Shown: positions 1 through 8,979 of the stretch, piece by piece
Numbering within the stretch: the stretch's first letter is position 1
Layout of the letters: each line of letters opens with the position of its first letter
Assembly (NCBI GenBank): GCA_035253585.1
Contig: DATFBY010000149.1
Location: forward strand, 10,171-74,170
From: DATFBY01 sp035253585
Lineage (GTDB): Bacteria > Gemmatimonadota > Gemmatimonadetes > Gemmatimonadales > Gemmatimonadaceae
Reading direction: 5' to 3'
Length of the DNA stretch: 64,000 nucleotides
Translations under genes and position numbers: made by a program
The notes under the pieces: model-generated
Database searches by the model: none
The model's input: the letters and a program-made list of their open reading frames with translations, nothing else
What the model was told of the DNA's origin: nothing

Positions 1-204
1 CTTCACGCGCGCGACTTTGCCGATGGCCATCGGCTCGAGCGCGCCCGCGAGGTGGTGAATGTTGGCTGGAATGATGAGCCGCCCGCGGGCTACTTCGTCG
101 CGGATGAGCTCGGGCGCGAGCGCCTCGCGCTCGGCCACGTAGCGCATGGCGTCTGTGATGGTACCACGACGCGCGTGCGCCATCTGCGTGATGCACGGAT
201 TCAT
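1..204 (-). CDS. thiC: Phosphomethylpyrimidine synthase ThiC, 5' part only
   Basis: The first 68 codons of a leftward gene that runs off the window edge. The translation starts MNPCITQMAHARRGTI and contains RDEVARGRLIIPANIHH, the strongly conserved N-terminal block of ThiC. ThiC is the radical-SAM enzyme that converts aminoimidazole ribotide to the thiamine pyrimidine (HMP-P) in the cytoplasm. The ATG at 204-202 is chosen because it follows the TPP riboswitch directly, with AGGGAG at 220-215 about ten bases upstream as ribosome binding site. The radical-SAM cysteine motif lies in the missing C-terminal part, so activity cannot be judged. Identity is secure from the N-terminal signature plus the riboswitch. 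Confidence 0.93.
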   Translation of the reverse strand, partial: MNPCITQMAHARRGTITDAMRYVAEREALAPELIRDEVARGRLIIPANIHHLAGALEPMAIGKVARVK

Positions 205-207
205 TTG

Positions 208-295
208 TCTGACTCCCTACGCCGGTACGAACCGGATCAGGTTCAACGGGACTCTCTCAGCTCCCTGCCCTGCGCAGGTGAGCACCCCGGTCAGA
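208..295 (-). promoter_or_regulatory. TPP (thi-box) riboswitch upstream of thiC
   Basis: Read leftward, the sequence holds the thi-box landmarks in order: GGGGTGCT near 288-281, CTGAGA in the middle, TTGAACCTGAT near 244-234, and GCGTAGGGAGTCAGA at the 3' end. The closing helix P1 is visible as TCTGAC (295-290) pairing with GTCAGA (213-208). The AGGGAG ribosome binding site of thiC lies inside the 3' part of the aptamer and the start codon is three bases after P1. Ligand binding is therefore expected to hide the ribosome binding site, giving translational control. The class is established; the mechanism is inferred from geometry. Confidence 0.95.
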
Positions 296-316
296 TAGAA
301 AGATAAACTGAGAGAG

Positions 317-408
317 CGCCATCAGCCATCAGCCATCAGCCATCCGGATCTCGGCACAGGGATCTCGCCGCCTGAACCGGATGGCTGATGGCTGATGGCG
401 GATGGCGA
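317..408. repeat. Long inverted repeat of 7-nt tandem units (element E1)
   Basis: Two 31-nt arms (317-347 and 378-408) pair with one mismatch around a 30-nt loop. Each arm is built from tandem heptamers of type GCCATCA/GCCATCC and ends in CCGG at the loop. The right arm ends four bases from the stop codon of the glycosyltransferase gene at 413. It lies between that gene and the thiC leader, so it may act as a 3' processing or termination structure, but there is no T-run. It belongs to a set of five such elements in the window. Confidence 0.85.
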
Positions 409-412
409 AGTT

Positions 413-1399
413 CTAATGCCTCTTCTCCCGCACTGATTCGATCTCGGCTCTCATTATCGCAATCATCTCCGCCAACAGCCCTACCCCGAATAGCGTCACT
501 CCGACGACCACCAGGAGGATCACGAGGCCGAGTACGGGGCGATAGCCGAAGGCTGGCGGAGGGAGACCGATGGCGCGCGCGACGCTGGCGATCAGGCCGA
601 CAACCACGCCGAGGACGATCATCGCCGCGCCCGCCCCGCCGAAGAGGTGCATCGGCTTCGCGCTGAACCGCAGGTAAAACCAAACAACCAGAAGGTCCAT
701 GATGCTGCCGAGGATCCGTGACCGATCGTCGTACTTCGAGCGACCGGCGTGGCGCGGATGAAGGGCGATGTCGATCTCGGTCACCGAAAAGCCCTTGGCG
801 TGCGCGAGCACCACGAAGAAGCGATGCCAATCGTGCCGGAGCGGAACCGCCCGCAGCACTTCGCTCCGGAATGCCTTCATTGAATTCAGGTCGTGCACGG
901 GGATGTCGAACAGACGACCTGAGAGCCGGTTGTAGACCGAGCTGACTGCGCGCTTCTCGTACGCGCCGATCTTTCGGCCGGTGACGATGTCCCACCCTTC
1001 ATCGAGCTTGGCCAGGAAGCGTGGGATCTCTTCCGGCGAATGCTGGAGGTCGGCGTCGTAGAGAAGCAGGAGCTCTCGTTCGGCCGCCGACGCGCCTGTG
1101 AGAAGCGCCTCCGTCTTTCCGAGATTCCGCCGATGGCGAAGAACCTGCACGCGTCCCGGAAATCTCGCCGCCTCTCGTGAAGCGGCGGCGAACGTATCGT
1201 CGCGCGAGCCGTCATCGACCAGAATGATCTCCCCGGCCAACCCATGACGCTCGTACGTCTCGCGCAGCGCCGCGAAGAGCGCCGGTATGTTCTCGACTTC
1301 GTCGAAGGCGGGGATGATGAGCGCGAAGTCGTCGCGCCTTGGTCGCGCTGACGACGCCTGCCTAACGAGGTCGGCCGGCTGCGCGGAGGTGGATGTCAC
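413..1399 (-). CDS. GT2-family glycosyltransferase, DPM1/ArnC type, with two C-terminal membrane spans
   Basis: 328 residues. The first 230 form a GT-A fold: IIPAFDEVENIP at the N-terminus, VDDGSRDDT nucleotide-binding motif, and DADLQHSPEEIP carrying the DxD-like metal site. Two hydrophobic helices near residues 245-270 and 285-315 anchor it in the inner membrane, as in bactoprenol glucosyl- and dolichol-phosphate-mannose synthase-like enzymes. Such proteins move a sugar from a nucleotide donor to a polyprenyl phosphate. The start is GTG, two bases after the stop of the YfhO-like gene, and it is the last of four co-directional genes. The exact sugar and acceptor are unknown. A CGTTAGGC octamer lies near its 5' end. 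Confidence 0.85.
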   Translation of the reverse strand: MTSTSAQPADLVRQASSARPRRDDFALIIPAFDEVENIPALFAALRETYERHGLAGEIILVDDGSRDDTFAAASREAARFPGRVQVLRHRRNLGKTEALLTGASAAERELLLLYDADLQHSPEEIPRFLAKLDEGWDIVTGRKIGAYEKRAVSSVYNRLSGRLFDIPVHDLNSMKAFRSEVLRAVPLRHDWHRFFVVLAHAKGFSVTEIDIALHPRHAGRSKYDDRSRILGSIMDLLVVWFYLRFSAKPMHLFGGAGAAMIVLGVVVGLIASVARAIGLPPPAFGYRPVLGLVILLVVVGVTLFGVGLLAEMIAIMRAEIESVREKRH

Positions 1400-1400
1400 G

Positions 1401-3845
1401 CTAAGTGGCTGCCGGCGTCGGAGGCTTCGGCGCGCGGCGCCGCCTGACGAGCTCGAAGATGCCGTAGCCGGCGAGCAGCATGAGCGACGTCAGATACAGC
1501 GCGAAGCCCGTTCTCAGACCCGGCGGATCAAAGCGAAATTCCACGACGTGCGATCCCTTGTCGACACGAACGCCGCGGAAGGTGTGATTCGCGCGGTAGA
1601 GGGTCGTCGGCCGCCCATCGACGGTGGCGGTCCAGCCGCGGAGGTAGTTGTCCGCCAGGACCAGCAAGCCGGGCTGGTGCGTCTCGGTGCGCACCACGAC
1701 TCGATCGGGCGTGTACGTGTCGATCGTCGCAAAGCCGGGAGGCGCACCGCCTGAAAGCTGAAGATCGGCCGGTCCGGCCACGACCGCTAGGGCAGTCGGG
1801 TCCCAGCGTGGATCGCGGATGTAGTCCATGGACGTGCCCTCGTCAGGCGCGACCCGAACCTGAGAGACGAGGTACGCACGGGGAAGCGCGTTGACGTTTC
1901 GGTACACGTCGGCGGTGCTGCCGCGAAAGACACGTTGCATGCCGACGAATCGGCTCATGTCCAGCGCACTCACGATGTAGCGTATGTTCGCGGCGTTGAG
2001 CGTGGCCGGACGCTGCACAAAGTTGTGCCAATCGAGGAGCCGTCGTCCCATGCCCGCGCCGACATACTGGTTCCAGCGCTGAAGCTGGTTGCCATGCTCC
2101 CCGCCCGCCTGCTCCACTCCGAATCGCATCAGATAGTTCGAGTTGGCATCGAACATCCCGTTGCCTCGGTAGCCGACACGCTTGTCGAGCGGGAACGGGA
2201 AAACCCAAACGCGCTCGCCCGCCCCGTTGGTGCGCAGGAACTGCACGATCTCGTCAGGGGCGTAGAGTTGGTCGGGGGTGCTTTCGGTCAGAATGAAGTC
2301 GGCCGTGACGAGCCAGAGATCGATGACGCAGAACGCGGCCAGCACCGGCGTGAGGATGCGCGCGGTGGTGAAGCTCTTGAGCCACATCCATACGGCGCCT
2401 GACGCGACCGCCAGGAAAAACGAAAAGCGCGCTACCCCGAAGCCGAGTTCCGAACCCTCGGCCGCCATGGCGCCGCCGATGAGAAGGCCGAGCACGCTCG
2501 CCGCGGCGAGGATGAGCGCGAGCTTTTGCAGGCGATCGAAGGTGCGCTTGTCGCCAGGCTGTTGTCCCGATGCTTTACCCTGCATCCGCTGCCGCATCGC
2601 CGCCATGTGCTCGAACGCGCGTGCCGCCATCACGGCGAGCGACATCGCTACCAGGAAGAACGAGATCGACGGCGCTCGGAACTGCTTCGTGCCGGGCAAG
2701 ACCTCGTAGTAGAGGCGGTACAGCGGAGTGTTTCCTCCGTACGAGATACTCAGCGCGAACAGCGACAAGCCGACGAAGAACCACCAGACCTCGTCGCGGC
2801 GAGCGACGAACGCACCCACCAGCACGAGCAAGAGTACCAATGCACCGACGTACTCGGTGTGCAGCTTGAAGTCGTTGGCGCCCGGACGATTCCGTTTGTA
2901 ATCGTCGAGGTATCCGGCCTCCTCTGGTATGGCGAGGCCGATCGTCTCGCGAATCGGCATCGAGTACGAGGTCGCATGTTCGTACCCGCGTCCACCCACC
3001 GGCCGCGGCGAGTCCGGGATGTAGGATTGGAACGGAAGGAAGTTCACAGCGGCCATGGTGAACGCGAGCGCGACGGCGCCGAGGCCGAGCGCGAGCACAC
3101 GAGCCAAGGTCCGCGGCGATTTCCAGATCCTGAACCTGATGATCGCGAACACCGCCCACAGCGAAGCACCCAGCAAGAGGTAGTACGCGCTCTGAATCTG
3201 GAACGACAGAAGCGCGAAACCGACGATGGCCGCGACGCCGACGAACGGACCCGCCGCGCCTGTGCGAATCCCGCGGTGCAGCGCGGCAAAGAGCAGCGGC
3301 GCCATCGTCGACACGATGATCCGGCCATCGTGGCCCGCGTAGACGAACGACATCGTGATGCCGGTGAACTCGAAAGCCAGCGCGCCGATGAGCGCGATCC
3401 ACGATCGCACGCCGAGCTCGCGGAGGAGCGCGTACATCCCGATCCCGGCGACGGCGAAATGAATGATCAGCAGGATGGGAAAGACGTACTGCGTCGGGAA
3501 AATCGGGTCCAGCAGCACGCGTACCGGATAGAACGTGCTGCCCGGATTGGCCTGAACCGGAACGCCGCCGAAGATGTACGGAATCCACTTCGGAAGCTCG
3601 CCGCTCGTTATGCGTTGGGCGATGAAGTCGTAGACGTGAAAACCGGCGGCCAGATAGTCGACGCCGAAGATCTGCTGACCGGGAAGGATCGTGGGCAGAA
3701 AGCGGAGGAATGAGAGAGCGAAGCAGACGAGGATCGCCGTTCGCGTAGAGATCACGAGCTCCTCGGCCTTCACTCCGCGTTCTTTGGCGACAGAGCCCGT
3801 GGGAGTTCGCTTCGGTGGCTTGGCTCGAGTGCGCGTGGCGCTCAT
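1401..3845 (-). CDS. YfhO-family polytopic membrane protein (GT-C-like)
   Basis: 814 residues with about a dozen hydrophobic helices over the first 500 residues, then a soluble beta-rich domain and a last transmembrane helix near residues 780-800 followed by a basic tail. This is the layout of the bacterial YfhO family, a GT-C-like group linked in Firmicutes to glycosylation of cell-wall polymers. The C-terminal piece LADNYLRGWTATVDG is typical of the family. ATG overlaps the preceding GT4 stop (ATGA), so translation is probably coupled. It sits in a surface-glycan operon with GT2, GT4 and a methyltransferase. Substrate unknown. Confidence 0.82.
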   Translation of the reverse strand: MSATRTRAKPPKRTPTGSVAKERGVKAEELVISTRTAILVCFALSFLRFLPTILPGQQIFGVDYLAAGFHVYDFIAQRITSGELPKWIPYIFGGVPVQANPGSTFYPVRVLLDPIFPTQYVFPILLIIHFAVAGIGMYALLRELGVRSWIALIGALAFEFTGITMSFVYAGHDGRIIVSTMAPLLFAALHRGIRTGAAGPFVGVAAIVGFALLSFQIQSAYYLLLGASLWAVFAIIRFRIWKSPRTLARVLALGLGAVALAFTMAAVNFLPFQSYIPDSPRPVGGRGYEHATSYSMPIRETIGLAIPEEAGYLDDYKRNRPGANDFKLHTEYVGALVLLLVLVGAFVARRDEVWWFFVGLSLFALSISYGGNTPLYRLYYEVLPGTKQFRAPSISFFLVAMSLAVMAARAFEHMAAMRQRMQGKASGQQPGDKRTFDRLQKLALILAAASVLGLLIGGAMAAEGSELGFGVARFSFFLAVASGAVWMWLKSFTTARILTPVLAAFCVIDLWLVTADFILTESTPDQLYAPDEIVQFLRTNGAGERVWVFPFPLDKRVGYRGNGMFDANSNYLMRFGVEQAGGEHGNQLQRWNQYVGAGMGRRLLDWHNFVQRPATLNAANIRYIVSALDMSRFVGMQRVFRGSTADVYRNVNALPRAYLVSQVRVAPDEGTSMDYIRDPRWDPTALAVVAGPADLQLSGGAPPGFATIDTYTPDRVVVRTETHQPGLLVLADNYLRGWTATVDGRPTTLYRANHTFRGVRVDKGSHVVEFRFDPPGLRTGFALYLTSLMLLAGYGIFELVRRRRAPKPPTPAAT

Positions 3846-5002
3846 GCCCTCTCACTCGCGTGCATGTGGCTGGCGTCCTCCGGCGCAACGTCGGCCGATG
3901 CGGCGAGACGACGCAGGAACGCGAGATGCTGCGCGGCGACGCGATCCCAACGGAAGCGATCGGCGGCCGACCGGGCGGCGAGGCTCATTCGCTCGCGGGC
4001 GCCGGCGTCGTCCAGTAGCGCGGCAACCGCGTTCGCCAGGGCCGGGGCATCGTCGGGCGGCACCAGCACGCCACCCGTGCCGACGACATCGCGCAGCGCG
4101 CCGATCTCGGAGGCGACGAGCGGAATGCCGGCAGCCATCGCTTCGGCGGCCACGAGGCCGAAGCCCTCGAACCGCGACGGCATGACCACGACCAGCGCGC
4201 CGGCGAAGAGCGCCTGACGCTCGGCCTCCGGCACGGGCCCGAGGATGCGCACGTGCCGCTCCAATCCCAGCGCTCGCACCATGGCGTGGAGCCGTGCGGA
4301 ATCACGGCCGCGACCCGCAATGCGGAGCGATACGTCGGGCCGATCCCGGGCGAGAATGGCCATGGCGGCCAGCAGCGTGTCGAGTCCTTTGTGCGCCACG
4401 TCGAGGCGGCCGAAGTACAGCACGTAGTTCTCCGGCCTTCGCTCCAGCGTGAACAGCTCGTCAGGCACGCCAGCTTCGACGATCATCGTCTGCGCGCCTG
4501 ACGAAAGCCGTGGCTCGAGCCAAGCGAGTGTCGACGGCGTGGTCGCCGTGAACCAGCGCACGGGCCGCAAGATGCTCCGCTCGACACGGTCGAGCGCAAA
4601 GCTTGCCAGCGGACCCCACCGCTCGCGCGCGCCCTCGCTCGCCGCATGATGTACCGTAACGCCCACCGGGCGATCGGCCGGCAACATCAGCGGCGTGTAC
4701 GTGGAAAAGTCGAACACCGCCGCGTCGTACTTCGCGCGGCGCAAGAGACGCGTTGCCGCGCGCGCGTAGCTCAATCTGCTCCACGCGTACGGCGTCCGCG
4801 CTCCGACGCGCATGTACCGCACGCCATCGACTACTTCGTCGCGCGCGCCCGGGAAGCTTCCCGTCACGACGGTGGCGGCGACGTCGCTCGTCAGGCGGCG
4901 ATAGATCTCGAACACGCGCACCGCGCCGCCGCCGCCGACCCACGGATTGCGCGGATCGTCGTAGATGCAGTGGACCACGCGCAACTTGGATGCGGGCGTC
5001 AT
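3842..5002 (-). CDS. GT4-family glycosyltransferase (group 1)
   Basis: 386 residues with a GT-B fold. The N-terminal half has VHCIYDDPRNPWVGGGGAV, an acceptor-binding glycine loop; the C-terminal half has NYVLYFGRLDVAHKG and the E-x7-E region MPSRFEGFGLVAAEAMAAG that binds the nucleotide sugar. The start at 5002 (ATGACGCCC) overlaps the methyltransferase stop by four bases and is preferred over an in-frame codon 54 bases upstream lying inside that gene. It is cytoplasmic or membrane-associated and should extend a surface glycan made by this operon. Donor sugar not predictable. Confidence 0.88.
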   Translation of the reverse strand: MTPASKLRVVHCIYDDPRNPWVGGGGAVRVFEIYRRLTSDVAATVVTGSFPGARDEVVDGVRYMRVGARTPYAWSRLSYARAATRLLRRAKYDAAVFDFSTYTPLMLPADRPVGVTVHHAASEGARERWGPLASFALDRVERSILRPVRWFTATTPSTLAWLEPRLSSGAQTMIVEAGVPDELFTLERRPENYVLYFGRLDVAHKGLDTLLAAMAILARDRPDVSLRIAGRGRDSARLHAMVRALGLERHVRILGPVPEAERQALFAGALVVVMPSRFEGFGLVAAEAMAAGIPLVASEIGALRDVVGTGGVLVPPDDAPALANAVAALLDDAGARERMSLAARSAADRFRWDRVAAQHLAFLRRLAASADVAPEDASHMHASERA

Positions 5003-5850
5003 GATGCGCGTCGAGCGAGGAAGTGGTTGGACCCGAGCATCACATCCCAGAACCACCGTGCTGGTCCGGCCTCGAACACCCAGGGACGCGCCGCGACCGC
5101 GCGAGCGACCGTCCGCTTCACTCCGGGCCGGATTTCGGCCGGACGCGAAATGCGATCACGCAGATAACGAATCCACAGGTCGCGCGGCGGGGTGACGAGT
5201 GTGAATCCCGCCGCGGCCAGCAGACGGAGCACTCGCCGGCGCGTAGGAATGTGCGTGACGTCGTAGTCCGAGCCGCCGCGAACGCGCTCGAAGTACCACC
5301 GCTGTGCCGCGCGCGGCAGCAGCACGAGCCCTGCCAGATCGTAGTGCGGGTCGTTCCACAAACTGTACAACGCGAACGGCTTCGGCGTCACCGCATAGAG
5401 AATCGCACCAGGGCGCATCACGCGTCGCGCCTCGAGCAACACGCGCTCGGGATGCCAGACGTGCTCGAGAACGTTGTCGAGCATGACCAGATCGAACGCG
5501 TCGCCGCGATACGGCAGCGTCTCCCCATTTCCGTGCGTCAGGTGCACGTGGGTGCCGTATTCGGCCGCGCGTACGGCCCCTCTGCCTAACGAGCGCGTAT
5601 TGACTTCGATCCCGACCGCCCGCGCCCCGTGCTCGGCCAGGGCGATGAGCGCACCCGCGTCACCGCAGCCGACATCGAGCACCCGTGCGCCGTCGATGCG
5701 AAAGGCAGGCACATGCTCGCGAAGCAGCTCCAGGACGTAGAGGCCACGAGCGTGCTCGCTCTGGTAGAGCCGCTTCCACGTCTCGAAGTTCGCCGGGCTC
5801 CACCACCGTTCCCGCTCCTGCTCGAGGAGCTCCTCGTATCGCTCGGCCAA
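4999..5850 (-). CDS. Class I SAM-dependent methyltransferase
   Basis: 283 residues. Motif I is VLDVGCGDAGALIALAEHG (about residues 57-75), followed by an acidic IEVNTRS strand and the post-motif MLDNVLEHVWHPERVL, as in Methyltransf_11/23 proteins that modify small molecules or glycans. The N-terminal ELLEQERERWWSPANFETW resembles methyltransferases found in surface-polysaccharide loci. The TTG start is chosen because the methyltransferase fold begins directly after it; a GGAGG lies about 15 bases upstream, which is far, so the start is uncertain. It is the first gene of the four-gene glycan operon. Confidence 0.82.
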   Translation of the reverse strand: MAERYEELLEQERERWWSPANFETWKRLYQSEHARGLYVLELLREHVPAFRIDGARVLDVGCGDAGALIALAEHGARAVGIEVNTRSLGRGAVRAAEYGTHVHLTHGNGETLPYRGDAFDLVMLDNVLEHVWHPERVLLEARRVMRPGAILYAVTPKPFALYSLWNDPHYDLAGLVLLPRAAQRWYFERVRGGSDYDVTHIPTRRRVLRLLAAAGFTLVTPPRDLWIRYLRDRISRPAEIRPGVKRTVARAVAARPWVFEAGPARWFWDVMLGSNHFLARRAS

Positions 5851-5953
5851 CGCTGGAATAGGGTTCCTCCGTCCGCGGCCGCCCGAAGTGGACGACGGTG
5901 GGCGGCTGAGACCAGTATCTCACCCGCCCCTCCCGAGGGCTAGAGGCCGAGCA

Positions 5954-7012
5954 TCACCCTTCCCAGACGAACCCGCTGGTGACGCGGTCGAGCCGTTTTC
6001 CGGCGATGTCGACGCGCAATATCGAAGTGCCGCCGCCGCGCTCGCGCCGTGCACGAGTGGCGACGTCATCTACCCCGTCACCGTCCGCGTCGAGCGCATG
6101 GAGCGCTTCGTGGGCGCCAAAATTCGGATCTCGAACGCGCAGCAGCGTGGACGTGCCCGACGGATCGATGAGGAACGCGACCTCGCGCACCCACTCGTAG
6201 CCACCGGCCGATGCGCTCACGAGCACCAGCGCCCGCGAGCCACCGAAGCATCCGCTGACCTGCGAGCGCTGCACGCGCACTGACCGTCGGAGCCGCTCGG
6301 GCATCGACGCAGTGTCGGCGCGCAGTGCGAGCTCCGCCGAATCGCCCACTTGCTTCACGCGCTGGGCGACGAGGCCGCCTAACGAGTCACGGGCGCAGCT
6401 GTCCGACGCGGTGGTCGTGTCACCGCGCGTGGCAACGGCGACCAGCGGGTCGCGCGTACGCGCGAGCGAATCGAGTTGCGGAGAGACTTCGAGCGTGGCT
6501 ACGATCCGTCCGTTCCAGACGTCGAACCCCTTCACCGTGGCGCTCTCGGCGCCCCACGGTCCGCGGATGCGGAATACCTCGCCGACACGCACAGGAGCCA
6601 GCGCGCTGACCGCCTCGTGATAGGCCGCCAGCTGCGCCGGCGTCTTGAGCTTCGTGTCGACGCGACCGAGGTCGATGAGGAGGCGCTTGGCGCGCACCGC
6701 GGCGGTGAATGTCTCACGACCTCGCACCATGAACACGAGCGTCGGTGCGATCGAATCAGCGAGCGGGCTGAGCCGCGGCATCCGCTTGCGTGACGCGACC
6801 AGCGCCGCAGCGCGAGCGCTGTCTCGCGCCGCGGTCGTCGTGGGTTGCGGAATCGATGCCAGCCGGCCGGGCAGCTCGACGAGTCGAGCGGAGTCTCGCG
6901 CGGCGAGCTCGCTATCGGAGGGTGGGGGCTCACCGCACGCCGCGATCGCGAGCATGAGCGCGCCGCACGACACGCCGACGCGAGCGTGCGGGCGTAGTGA
7001 GTAGTGATGCAA
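5954..7012 (-). CDS. Putative lipoprotein, function unknown
   Basis: About 352 residues if the TTG at 7012 is used; the reading frame stays open further upstream, so the start is unsure. A signal peptide ends in the lipobox IAAC followed by GEPPPSDSE, predicting an outer- or inner-membrane lipoprotein. The rest is a soluble, Asp/Arg-rich domain; the C-terminal DADGDGVDDVATRARR resembles FG-GAP or calcium-binding DxDxDG loops, which suggests a repeat-containing extracellular protein. It is divergent from the XdhB-like gene at 7130. No family was recognised with confidence. Confidence 0.7.
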   Translation of the reverse strand: MHHYSLRPHARVGVSCGALMLAIAACGEPPPSDSELAARDSARLVELPGRLASIPQPTTTAARDSARAAALVASRKRMPRLSPLADSIAPTLVFMVRGRETFTAAVRAKRLLIDLGRVDTKLKTPAQLAAYHEAVSALAPVRVGEVFRIRGPWGAESATVKGFDVWNGRIVATLEVSPQLDSLARTRDPLVAVATRGDTTTASDSCARDSLGGLVAQRVKQVGDSAELALRADTASMPERLRRSVRVQRSQVSGCFGGSRALVLVSASAGGYEWVREVAFLIDPSGTSTLLRVRDPNFGAHEALHALDADGDGVDDVATRARRERGGGTSILRVDIAGKRLDRVTSGFVWEG

Positions 7013-7129
7013 TGTCGGCAACGGGGGGAATGGCAACACGTGAGGTGGGACGATGCTCGGGGAAGACGAGCGGTGTACCGCTGCGTTTCCGCTCTGGAAA
7101 TTGGCATGTATCGGCCATAACCTCAACAC

Positions 7130-8104
7130 TTGCATCCCTTCACCTATTACCGTCCGAGCTCGCTCGACGACGCGTTGTCGCGTCTCGCCGGGCGCAACGC
7201 CGCGCCGTTGGGTGGCGGCACTGATCTCCTCGTTTTGCTCAAGGAGGGTTTGGGTGCGCCGGACGAACTCGTCGACCTGCGCGTGCTCCCCGGCTATCAC
7301 GACATAGTGCTTTCGGCGGACGGCGGTGCGCGCATCGGCGCGGGAGCGCGGGTGAGCGATCTGGCCGCGCGTGCAGAGATCCGACGCCGATTTCCCGCGT
7401 TGGCCGAAGCGTGCGACGCCGTGGGCACGACCGCGCTTCGGCACATGGGCACGTTGGGCGGCAATCTCTGTCAGCGTCCTCGCTGCTGGTATTTTCGACG
7501 TGGCATATCGTGTCTCAAGAGTGGCGGTGACCGATGCTGGGCAGCCGAGGGCGAGAATCAGTACCACGCGATTCTCGAGGGTGGCCCGTGCTATATCGTG
7601 CATCCGTCGGATCCGGCCGTTGCGCTCACCGCGCTCGACGCTGCGATCGAGGTTCGAGGTGCGGCAGGGATGCGTCGTGTGCCGATCGGCGAGTTCTACG
7701 TTCTGCCGATGAACCGGATCGAGCACGAAACCGTGCTTCAGGCCGGCGAAGTAGTCACCGCGGTGGAGATCCCCGCTGCCAGCGCGGGCGGGTGGCAGCG
7801 ATATTGGAAGCTGATGCAGCGCGGGAGCTGGGATTTTGCGCTGGTCAGTCTGGCCGCGGTACGACGGAGGGATGGCGGCGTTCGGCTCGTCATGGGCGGG
7901 GTGGCGCCGCGGCCATGGCGCGTCCCGCTGTCCGTCGAGGAGGACGTGGCGGGGGGTGGCTTAGACCCGCATGATGTTGCTACACTGGCTGATCGCGCGT
8001 TATACGATGCGCGCCCTCTCGCCAAGAACGGCTACAAAGTCGACATGGCCGCAGCGCTGCTCCGGCGAAGCATCACCGAGCTTGGACGCGCGGCCCCTGT
8101 CTAG
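7130..8104 (+). CDS. XdhB/PaoB-like FAD-binding subunit of a molybdenum hydroxylase
   Basis: 324 residues. PLGGGTDLL (about 27-35) and GTLGGNL (108-114) are the two FAD-binding loops of the CO dehydrogenase flavoprotein-like family. Four cysteines at 114, 119, 128 and 136 match the extra [4Fe-4S] site of the PaoB/YagS subgroup. Such subunits pass electrons from a molybdopterin hydroxylase to an acceptor. The partner molybdenum and [2Fe-2S] subunits are not adjacent, so it is an orphan here. TTG is taken as start because the HPFTYYRPSSLDDAL N-terminus matches the family; there is no clear ribosome binding site. The next gene (FHA) follows in the same direction. Confidence 0.85.
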   Translation: MHPFTYYRPSSLDDALSRLAGRNAAPLGGGTDLLVLLKEGLGAPDELVDLRVLPGYHDIVLSADGGARIGAGARVSDLAARAEIRRRFPALAEACDAVGTTALRHMGTLGGNLCQRPRCWYFRRGISCLKSGGDRCWAAEGENQYHAILEGGPCYIVHPSDPAVALTALDAAIEVRGAAGMRRVPIGEFYVLPMNRIEHETVLQAGEVVTAVEIPAASAGGWQRYWKLMQRGSWDFALVSLAAVRRRDGGVRLVMGGVAPRPWRVPLSVEEDVAGGGLDPHDVATLADRALYDARPLAKNGYKVDMAAALLRRSITELGRAAPV

Positions 8105-8172
8105 TTTCATTTCACCTCGGGCGTGATGCCCGCCGTCAGGCGGACCCATTAAGTATGGTGGAGAACGATCGA

Positions 8173-8979
8173 ATGCCCTTTCTCGAACTCGATGGTAACC
8201 CCGACCTCGCGGACAACCCACGAGAGCTCGGCGCAGACACGGTCATAGGCAGCGGCTCGCAAGCGAGCTGGCGCGTGCAAGGGCTGGATCTCGCGGCGCG
8301 TCATTTCTCGGTTCGACTGAACGGCGACGGGGCGCACGTCCATCCCGCGACCGCGCAGAGCATAGTGATCCTGAACGGGGAGCAGGTCCCCCCCTCAGGT
8401 GCCGCGGTAAAAAGCGGCGATCTCATCGCTGCCGGCTCGGCGCGCTTCGTGTTTCTGTCGGACAAGAGCGCGAAGCGTCCGACGATGCCGACGGCCGCCG
8501 CGCAGGCGTACTTGATCGACGCGCAGCAGAAGAAGGGCTACGCGCTGCGTCGTCGCGTGGTCCAGATCGGACGCGAGATCGGGTGCAGCATCGTGCTCCG
8601 CGACCCGACGGTTTCGCGCTTTCACGCCGACGTGCGCTCCGAGGGTGGACAGTTCGTGCTCTACTCGATGGGCTCGGCCGGCACTCGGATCAACGACAAG
8701 AACGTCGGCACGCCGCAAATGCTCAAGGAAGGCGACCTGATTCAGATCGGTGGGACGACGTTCAGCTTCTCGAAGAATCCGCTGCCGCCGGGCGTGCGGT
8801 TGGTCGATCTCGAGGATTACAAGGACGATTCGTTCAGCCGCCGCTCGACGCAGCTGTATGCGCGGACGGTGACGGGCGAGGTGAAGAACCTGAAGAGCGG
8901 CCGGAAGTTGAATCCGCTGGTGTTCGTGCTGATCGGGATGGTGCTGGCGATGGGGGTCATGTACGTGATAATGCGGTAG
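8173..8979 (+). CDS. Tail-anchored FHA-domain protein
   Basis: About 268 residues from the ATG at 8173, which has GGTGGAG nine bases upstream; an ATG at 8155 without such a site is the alternative. A first, diverged FHA-like fold covers roughly residues 5-95. A second clear FHA domain covers about 118-205, with GREIGCSIVLRDPTVSRFHADV carrying the Gly-Arg and Ser-x-x-His phosphothreonine-binding residues. A single helix near the C-terminus (LNPLVFVLIGMVLAMGV) anchors it in the membrane with the FHA domains in the cytoplasm. A partner could be the Ser/Thr kinase at 17276, but this is a guess. Confidence 0.85.
   Translation: MPFLELDGNPDLADNPRELGADTVIGSGSQASWRVQGLDLAARHFSVRLNGDGAHVHPATAQSIVILNGEQVPPSGAAVKSGDLIAAGSARFVFLSDKSAKRPTMPTAAAQAYLIDAQQKKGYALRRRVVQIGREIGCSIVLRDPTVSRFHADVRSEGGQFVLYSMGSAGTRINDKNVGTPQMLKEGDLIQIGGTTFSFSKNPLPPGVRLVDLEDYKDDSFSRRSTQLYARTVTGEVKNLKSGRKLNPLVFVLIGMVLAMGVMYVIMR

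Noticed and set aside
317..408. CRISPR array or insertion sequence at the 7-nt repeat elements
   Set aside because: Units are only 7 nt without spacers, arms are inverted, and there is no cas gene, transposase, terminal repeat or target-site duplication.
2526..3888. Long open frames overlapping the YfhO-like gene on both strands
   Set aside because: They lack membrane segments or motifs and have arginine-rich shadow composition; the YfhO frame explains the region.
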